Origin: Prosapia bicincta | Taxonomy: Eukaryota; Arthropoda; Insecta; Hemiptera; Cercopidae | Length of the DNA: 64,000 nucleotides | NCBI GenBank assembly: GCA_036971475.1 | Contig: JBAIZL010000006.1 | Span: 16,719,459-16,783,458, forward strand | Direction of reading: 5' to 3' | In this document: positions 50,501-59,500 of the stretch, one piece after another | How the letters are laid out: each line of letters opens with the position of its first letter | Position numbering within the stretch: position 1 is the stretch's first letter | Notes under the pieces: model-generated | Told to the model about the DNA's origin: nothing | The model's input: only the letters and a program-made list of their open reading frames with translations | Database searches by the model: none | Made by a program: the position numbers and the translations under genes

Positions 50501-53500
50501 CTTTCGTAAATTTTTTTATATTTTCATCAATGGGTGTCAAATAATCCATGTCAAGTGATACAAGGTAATTCGAGTAGGAGTCCCAGTTGGCTTTTCGCAA
50601 AATCCAACTAGGATTTCGGGTATAACAGGGTTGGGAGTCACATAAACTGATCTTAATAGGCACATGGTCGCTTCCATACAAATCGTTGAGTACCGACCAT
50701 GTGCATCTAGTAGCTAATTGAGGGCTGCAAAGCGATAGGTCAACAGCTGTCCATCCACCAGTAGATGCTGCTAAATGGGTAGGCGAACCGTCATTTAGCA
50801 GACATAAGTCCAGTTCCGTTCTTACACTCTCAACAAGGTCACCTCGAGAGTTCCTAGTCGGAGATCCCCAAGACGAATGGTGGGCATTAAAATCCCCTAC
50901 CAATAAGAACGGAGTTGGTAACTGGCTTATTAAATTCACTAAATCACTGTGATGCAGGTTTTCTTGTGGTGGCAAGTAGACACAACACACAGTGATTTTA
51001 TACGGGACAGCTGTTTGAACGGCTACTGCTTGTAAAGGAGTTATTAAGTTTAGAGAAACAGCATCGATACAGTCACGGGCTAGGATGGCTACGCCACCTC
51101 TAGCTCGATCTTCTGTAACGAAGTCCGATCTAAAAACTGAATACTCCCTTAAATGGAAATTATGCGATGCGTGGAGATGTGTCTCCTGTAGACATACAAA
51201 CATTGGGTACACATCTCGCACGAGTAGTTTAAGTTCTTCTATGTGACTCCTAACACCGTTGACGTTCCATTGTATCACTGACTTCCTAAGCAAAGACATT
51301 TATTAGCTTAGCAAAGGGTTTATTTGACATCCATTGGTGCTCTCTCCTTTCTTGCCTGGGACGTTTTTAGACGTCTCAGGCTTACATGTCTCAGATTCCA
51401 TATCCACCCGTTCAGGGATGGAATCTGAGGAAGTTTTGGGTTTAGGAGGGGTAGTTTTAACATTCCCTCCTTTGTTAGCATTTTTCTTAATACCCGGTAA
51501 CGACGGAGGCGATGTGGTCTGACGTAACACTGGTTTACGTGGTTTGGATTTTTCCAACGTCTTCTGCACAGAAGGTTTATTACCCGTTGATAATATCTTC
51601 TGCACAGAAACACAAGGCTCACTTAATGACTCGTTTCGTGCTCCAATCCCCCCAGTGGAAGGGATTGGTACAAGAGGCAAATCATTATCCGTCGCTGCAG
51701 GTTGTACTAAATTCAAAGTAGGAGGACCATTCGTGACTATGGACAAAAGGCGAGAAACTTGTTCAGTTAGAACTTCAATTTTTTTCGACAGCTCGGCACA
51801 GTTGTTACAGGACGATTTGGAAGCGGTCAGAGTAGCGGCATAGGTCTTATTGTCTGTCTTTGGCTGAGTTGATCGATAGAGTTTTTTGGCCTCTGGAAAC
51901 GACAGCTTGTCTTTCGCCATGATGCCTAGGATAGCTTTCTCTTCCTTGAACGTGGGACAGTTGTAGGATCGCGCTGGGTGGTCACCACCACAGTTGGCGC
52001 ATTTCGGAGAATTGACACATTCCTTATCATCATGGCCTTCAACGCTACATATACCGCATACGTTCTGCTTCGAACAGGTAGAGCTGATATGCCCAAATCG
52101 CTGGCACTTGAAGCAGCGCCTAGGGTTAGCCACGTATGGTCTCACTGAGAGCCTTTGGTAACCTGCATGTAAGTATTCGGGTATTTCCGGCTTTCCAAAA
52201 GTGACGATAAAAGAAGCTGTTGCTGCTTTTTCTCCTTTGTCCATTTTTGTTATAGGGATAACGTCCGTAACTAACTGAGAAGACAGTTCGGACTTTATTT
52301 CATCGATTGGAAGGTGCATTAAATCCCTACATGTGATGACCCCCTTTGAGTAATTCAAGGTTCTGTGGGGAGCCACAGATACCATGACCTGGTCAAAGAA
52401 GGAGGTCATTTTTGATAGAGAACGAGTTTGTCTGTCGGTGGAAGTCGCAACTAACAGTGTTCCGTTTCTTAGTTTCTTAATAGAGGCTACTGGGCCTCCA
52501 GCACAAGCAGTAATAGCCTTGTTAATAAGGAAGGGAGAAACTTTGGAAAGATCTTTCCCTTCTTCGGCACTAAAAACAACTAAATACTTTGCTGATGGCA
52601 ATGTCTGCGACGTTGCCACCATCAACTTTTTACTCAAATCCTTTTGTATATGATCGTCAGGAGAATCCTGGCGTGTCCTCTTCAGACTAGTCATATTTGA
52701 CGTGGTTTTGGAATCCATAAATATTTTTTGCCAGCCATCGTGTCAAGCGTTACGGGCGAGACTATAGGAACGGGTACACCCTTGGATCACATTAAGATCA
52801 TTTCCAATCCTCAGAACTCTGAGGCCTATAGCTTTTCTCCTTAGCTCGACTGGATGGGCATCAGTCGAGGACTCGTAATACTGTGCACAGGCTCCGACAC
52901 CCATGCACCGCGGACACTCCCTGACCAAGGACCGAAGCGGCTGGTAGACCAGAAACCGCGCTTACGTCTTCGGCAGAGCAAGCTCACATCAGCGTCCCAG
53001 ACCAGAGTTTGTCACGCTCTGGACTTTTCAGCACTCCCAACGCGCAACGGTTCTGACCAGTCAAAATTCCCTAAGCGAAGATGTAAGTGTTGAAATGTGT
53101 ATAGATTGTGTTGGTGTGTGTATGTGTGTGTGTATGTTTTTGTGAGTGGTGTAGTGTTAGGCTAGGGTACCGCGAGGGACGCCAAATCCCTCGTAGGTGC
53201 GGCTAGTCCGCACCCCCCTGCGGGGCATACACCATCGAAACAGAACAACAAAACTCCCTCAACTTCTTACACCTCACAATTAAACGAACAGACAAACAAA
53301 CACATAAATTCAACATATACCAAAAACCCACCAGCACCAATACGACCATACACAGTTCCTCAAACCACCCACAACAACATAAACTAGCTGCTTACAATAC
53401 CATGATATATCACTTCCTTAAAACACCACTAAACAAAGATGAACACTACCAGGAGTTAAACACCATAAAATATATAGCACAAACAAACGGATACAACCCA

Positions 53501-56500
53501 ACAATGATTGACAAATTATACAACCGCCTAAAAAATAAACATAATAACCCAAATACAAACACACAAGATGACAATCCCATAAAATACTTATCAATACCAT
53601 ACAGATCATCCAAAACCCACACATTACGAAAATACAACTACAAAATAGCTTACTCCACACACAACACTCTCAACAAACAATTTAAACCCAACAGCAAAAT
53701 CAACGGCATTTACAACACCACTGGAGTTTACAAACTAACTTGCAGTTCATATCCCAGTTTTTACGCAGGTCAGACAGGGAGGTCATTCTACACACGTTAC
53801 CAAGAACATATAAAAGCACTAAAAAACAATAACTACCAATCAAACTTCACAGATCATCTCAAGTCCACAAAACACGACTACGTAGACATAACATCTAACC
53901 TACAAATTCTTCATAAACAACACAGAAATAACCAACGCTACACAACCGAACAATACGAAATATATAGTCACTTCAAACTACACCCTACACACATACTCAA
54001 CACACAATTACATTACAACTCACACACACTTTTTGACATCATAACTCCTAATACACACAAAATACACCCATACCACCAAAATATCCCACCCCCACCCTAA
54101 CCTACGTAAACCTTGAGATCAGTTACAGTCTGAGTTGACAAAGGGACACATCTCCCGAAACGGCCGTCCTCAACAAGCAAAGTAAGTGCTACTATAGGCA
54201 AGTTTAAAACATTTTAAAAGTGTAAGTTTTTTTTAGTTTAAAAGGATCAAACAATCTTTTTTATATATTTTAAAACAAATTAAAACTTAATGTCTATTGC
54301 AAATATTTTAAATTTAAACCTTGAAACACCAAGAATCGGACAAATTTCTAACTACACTATTTATATTTTTTTTGCTGATAGAAAAGGTTTTTATTACATT
54401 ATCAGTGTTTAAATTTACAAAGTTTACAGTAATAAAGTTTCTACTTGAAAGATTCACCGGACATCATGGAGATCAAAATTATTTGTATTTGTTGATTCCA
54501 TCTTCCCGTAAGCTACTAGTTTTCACTAAATACTTGTGAATTTTTACAAACTTGCCTATAGTAGCACTTACTTATATTTGTTGAGGACGGCCGTTTTGGG
54601 AGATGTGTCCCATTGTCAACTCAAACCGTAACTGATCTCAAGCTTCAAGTAGGTTAAAGTATTAGGGTGGAGGTGGAATATTATGGTGGTGTGGGTGTAT
54701 TTTGTGATAATTAGGAGTTATGATGTCAAAAAGTGTGTGTCAATTGTAATTTAATTGTGTATTGAGTATGTGTGTAGGGTGTAGTTTGAAGTGTCTGTAT
54801 ATTTTGTATTGTTCGGTTGTGTAGCGTTGGTTATTTCTGTGTTGTTTCCATTTTATCCCCCCCTAATACCCTAACCTACATAAACCTTGAGATCAGTTAC
54901 GGTCTGAGTTGACAATGGGACCCATCTCCCGAAACGGCCGTCCTCAACAAATATAAGTAAGTGCTACTATAGCCAAGTTTGTAAATATTTACAAGTGTTC
55001 AGTGAAAACTAGTAGCTCGTGTGAAGATGGAATCAACAAATATGAACAAAATTATTTATATAATTTGAATAAATGAGAAACTAGTTGAATATCAAGCAAA
55101 AAGGTTTATTTAATTAATGCATCGTTTCGGCAACTGGTCTGTTTCTCTTATCAAGCCTAATTATAAAAAAAACCTCTAGATGTACAACACAAAAACTGCA
55201 AGTTCTAAAAACAGTATTACATAATTGCTTATATAAAATACAAGTATATTCACTACAATAATTTAAAACATTAAAAAAACTCAGTGAAATTTTAATAAAA
55301 TAACCCACCAAAGTAGTGAGTCATAAATTCACCTAAAAAATAATTTAAAACAGTAACAACACTTAGAAAACAACAATATTTATAAATAAAATACAAGTAA
55401 AATAACAAAATAAAACAAACAAAAACAAAAGGATCCACCATACTTATTGACAAATACAGACAACTTTAGAATAAGTTCTCTTCCAATTGGACTCATTAGT
55501 TTATTGTTTTTAGGCTTGACAAGGACAACAAAACGTTGCACAAATTAAATCAACTTCATTGACTCTTAATTCAACCGGTTTATCAATTTATTCAATTACT
55601 TATTTCAAGTGCTCAAATATGAATTTAAACAATTTCATTATTATTATATATTAAAATTAAGTTAAATCTCCTTCATCATTATAAGAATTATAATTATTCT
55701 TAATAATAAGAATATATTTTTAAAAAATTTAAAACTAAAAATAACTTGTGCTTTTTGAATCTATTAATTATATCGTTTAAACAATATATTTCATTGTCAT
55801 TTAATTATAAATCTTCTTGCAGTTTTTGTGTTGTACATCTTCAGGTTTGTATAGAAATTACACTTATTTGTATTATCTCGGCAAAAAAACAACTACTTAC
55901 TGATTTATTCAGCAGACATATTTTGTGCTGGGTCAGCGCTTTTTCAATGCTGTGAATTACTTACAAGGCTGTTGCTCAGGTGTGTTGTGTTTTGGAGAGT
56001 CTGTGCTGTGTTATTGTTCATAGAGTAGTTGTTAATTATGTGCTCAAATATAGTGTTTAATTGGGAGTATGTTTTGTCATTTAGAATGTATTGTGGATAG
56101 TATTTATGGTGTTTATATATCTCATAGTTTTCTACTGTGTTACGTTTTTTGCTTTTATTGATGTAATGTAGGATTTTTAGATTGGTGTCTATGTCAGTCT
56201 GTGAGTGTAGTGTGTTTTGTAAGTGTATGGCAAAATTTTATATGGGTTGTGTCTTTCTAATCTGTTTTACGTGTTCTTCGTATCTTATGGTAAATGTTCT
56301 CCCTGTTTGTCCTATGTAAAAGCTGGGACAGTTGTTACATGTAATCTTGTATACGCCTGCCTTGTCTTGTTTATCTTGGTGTGTTATTGAACTGTGTAGG
56401 TGTTTTTTAATTGTGTTGGCGGTTGTGAATGCTACTTTCTATTTAAGTTTGCGGAACGTGGAAGCTATTTTCTGTGATGTATTGTCGTGATATGTGTTAT

Positions 56501-59500
56501 ATATTTTTGTGTTTGAGTGTTATTGTTTTTTGTTGTGTTATGTATGTGTTGTTTTTTGCGCATTTCTTGTCTATCAAGGTAGGTTTGTATCTGTTTTTAT
56601 GGGCTATGTGTTTTATTGTGATTAGTTCGTTTACTTTGTCTTCATTGCTCATGGGTATGTTGATTAATCTGTGCATCATGGAATGGAAGGCAGCAAGTTT
56701 GTGTCGTGTGGGGTGATTAGACGTGTTGTGTATAACTCTGTATAACCACAACTACAGACAGTTATACACAACACGTCCAATCACCACACACAACACTTCC
56801 AAACAGATAAATACTATCCACAACATAAACTAAATGACAAAACACACTCCCAATCAAACACTACATTTGAGCACATAATTAACAACTACTCTATGAACAG
56901 TAACACATCACAGAACAAAAATACACCACAGACTCAACAAGACACAACACACCTGAGCAACAGTCTTGTCAGTAATTCACAGAATTGAAAAAGCGCTGAC
57001 CTGGTGCGAAACGCGGCTGCTGAATAAATCAGTAAGTAGTGGTTTTTTTGCCAAGGTAATACAAAGAAGTGTAATAAATCTTCAAGTTAGTTGTCATAAT
57101 CATTCTGATTTCACTGATTAAATCATAAATAGTTATTTAAAGTATTAAGTGGAAACTATTATATACTTTCTGACCAATTTCATTGTCAAAGCCTAACCTG
57201 CTAATCTTGACAAGGCTAAAAAGGTTTTGTCATGAAAGGCATCAGCAAGTAAATGATTCCATTTATTTTTTAAAATAATTGCTAATAAATAAATCTTTGT
57301 TGAAATATTTTATAAAACAAAGAAAGATTATTAACAATCATCGAAATTGAAAGTAATTTATAGACTCTATATTATTTTAATGTTTAAACAAAAAGCTATA
57401 GAAGAATGTTATTTTTAAAATGGACAATTGAATACAATAAATGGTCACATTTATTTCTATGGTTCTATTTGTTTCAGATTTAAATATATTAGTTGGAAAC
57501 ACATAATATAGAACATAAAAACAATTATAAAAGTCACAAACAATTAGTTGTTAACATTAAAAAAAACTGTTTATTCTTAAACGCAACTTATATCAACTAA
57601 TAGCAAAATTATTTTATAATTAAATTTTACTATAGTATCCATCAGTTAAAATATGTAGTCAAAACTTTGAATTTGTATTGTTTTATGTATGCCGTGGCAG
57701 GGGGAGAGGAATTGATATTTTCCAAGTTTTCATTTTTGGGGGTAGATGGAAGTTTTTATAATTTTTTTTATATCCCTGATGACTTGCATCGTTCGGTATA
57801 ATTTTTTTTGGTAAAATCGATTACATGGGAATGGGATGTAAATACCAATCTCATAAAATCAATGTTTTCCCTTGACTATTTCAACTTGAAACTAGCAAAA
57901 TAGCTCGAAAAGTGTTTATGTTATTTTTGTTAGCACAAAAGATTAACTTTTCAACACATTTTAGTTTGAAAGTTTTTATTGGGCGCGCAGCAGCAACAAC
58001 GCACTATATTACGTCTAGACATAAATATGCCTGTAAAGTAATCAGTCAGGATAGATTTGGTTGTAATTTTATACAACATTACTATATACCTATATTAAAG
58101 TATTTGTTATGAGTTTTAAACATTTTTCGCCCGTTCACATGCCTTACATGTGTAGTTTGTTTTGTATATTTTAATATAAGTATATAATAATGATGTATAA
58201 AATTACAACTAAATCGATCCTAACTGGATACGTTGTAAGTATATTTTAATATAGAGTTATATAGTCATGTTGTATAAAATTACACCCAAATCTATCCTGA
58301 CTAAACTTCATAGGGTATGTCTAGACATAGTACAGTGCAGGCAAAACATTGATTTTGTAAGGCTTCAGGTGGCCGTGGAGTGGGTGAGAGATTGAATAAA
58401 TTTTCCCGAAATTGTGACGTCAGCGAATATGTTTTTATTTATTTAGCTATTCATTATGAGTATCTACATCGGGCGGTACAATTTTTTTGCTGAAATCGTA
58501 ACGTGGCTAAAGTAAACAATTATCGTAAGGTTTTAGATGACCGTGAAGAGGACAAGGTAAAATAATTTTTTCCAAAATTCTAATTATTTGGGACATTAGC
58601 GAAAGCGTTTTTATTTATTTAGGTATTCGTTATGAGTTTCTGCATCGGCCAGGAAAATGTTTCAGCCGAAATCGCTTGCTGGCTAAAGTAAACAATTACC
58701 CCTTTGTTCATATTACCACCACTATTTCTGGTTTGTTTGTAACAATACCTTTTTGTTTAGAATGTATCTTTAAGTAACATATGTAAATTGTACAAAATAT
58801 TAAAAGTGGCATGAATTGTATAATTTCCTTAAAATGCATTTTTATTACAATTAAAAAAAATTAATGACTATTTAAATTTTATTATTAATATACTGTTTGA
58901 GGGCAATAAGTTGCACCACAGCTTATCTCCTATTCAAATACAAGAAATTTATAAATTTGCTCCAAACTACATTTATTTCATGAGCTTACAATCAAAGAAT
59001 TATCATATTTGTATAAACTGATAAACAAAATATATAAACATTTAAAAACTTACTGGTACATAATGAATCAAGAATGATCTGAAATCAGTACTAAGTATTA
59101 ACTGGTCAAATTTTATAAATAAATATCTTACCTTGTAAGTTTATAAATATCCTTGGGAATTTCTTCTATATGGTTACCTCCAAGGTACACAAACTTCAAC
59201 AGTGGCACATCAAATAGCTGATTTGGAAAATGCGATAAATTATTTCCACTTAAATTTAATTTTATTAGTGTACTCTTCCACATTTCAAAAGATTTTGGTA
59301 TTGTTTCATTTTCTAGAAGATTGTTTTTTACAATTAATGTCTTCAATGGTAATGTAGAAAGAACTTCAGGTAAACTTCTAAGTCTATTGTTGCTTATATC
59401 AATTACTCTCAAACCACGAAATTGTGAAATATTATCTGGCAAACTTATCAATTGATTTTGATACAGCAAAAGAGTGTGTATGTTTTCTGGGCTATTTTCT

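Larger units (their letters stand above)
47183..53225 (-). mobile_element. Full-length I-clade non-LTR retrotransposon
   Basis: 6,043 bp between exact 13-bp target duplications. The 3' end (minus strand) has a poly(A) of about 27 at 47183-47209; the 5' end is at 53225. Order on the minus strand: 5' UTR of about 500 bp, ORF1 (gag-like, three zinc knuckles), ORF2 (endonuclease, RT, RNase H), and 3' UTR of about 400 bp. Both ORFs are open and GC content is clearly higher than the surroundings. RNase H in ORF2 and CCHC motifs in ORF1 place it in the I superfamily. Intact ORFs, a long A tail and perfect duplication indicate a recent insertion. Confidence 0.95.
46320..54230 (+). mobile_element. Penelope-like element family B, split by a LINE, with inverted ends
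   Basis: Coding parts at about 46490-47182 and 53226-54100 belong to one plus-strand PLE interrupted at 47183-53225. The left end (46330-46460: ACTTGCCTATAGTAGC, TTGTTGAGGACGGCTG, CTCAGACCGTAAC, AAGGTTTACGTAGGTTAG) is the inverted complement of the right end (54100-54230). As in family A, an inverted terminal repeat is attached to the 5'-truncated side. The hammerhead-like motif is present in both ends. Confidence 0.85.
45239..59131 (-). other. LRRC58 intron 1
   Basis: 13.9 kb between exons 1 and 2, mostly transposon: PLE family B copies, the nested I-clade LINE, PLE family C and degenerate tandem/fold-back repeats at 57.7-58.7 kb. The part 45239-46129 has nothing recognisable. Confidence 0.9.
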
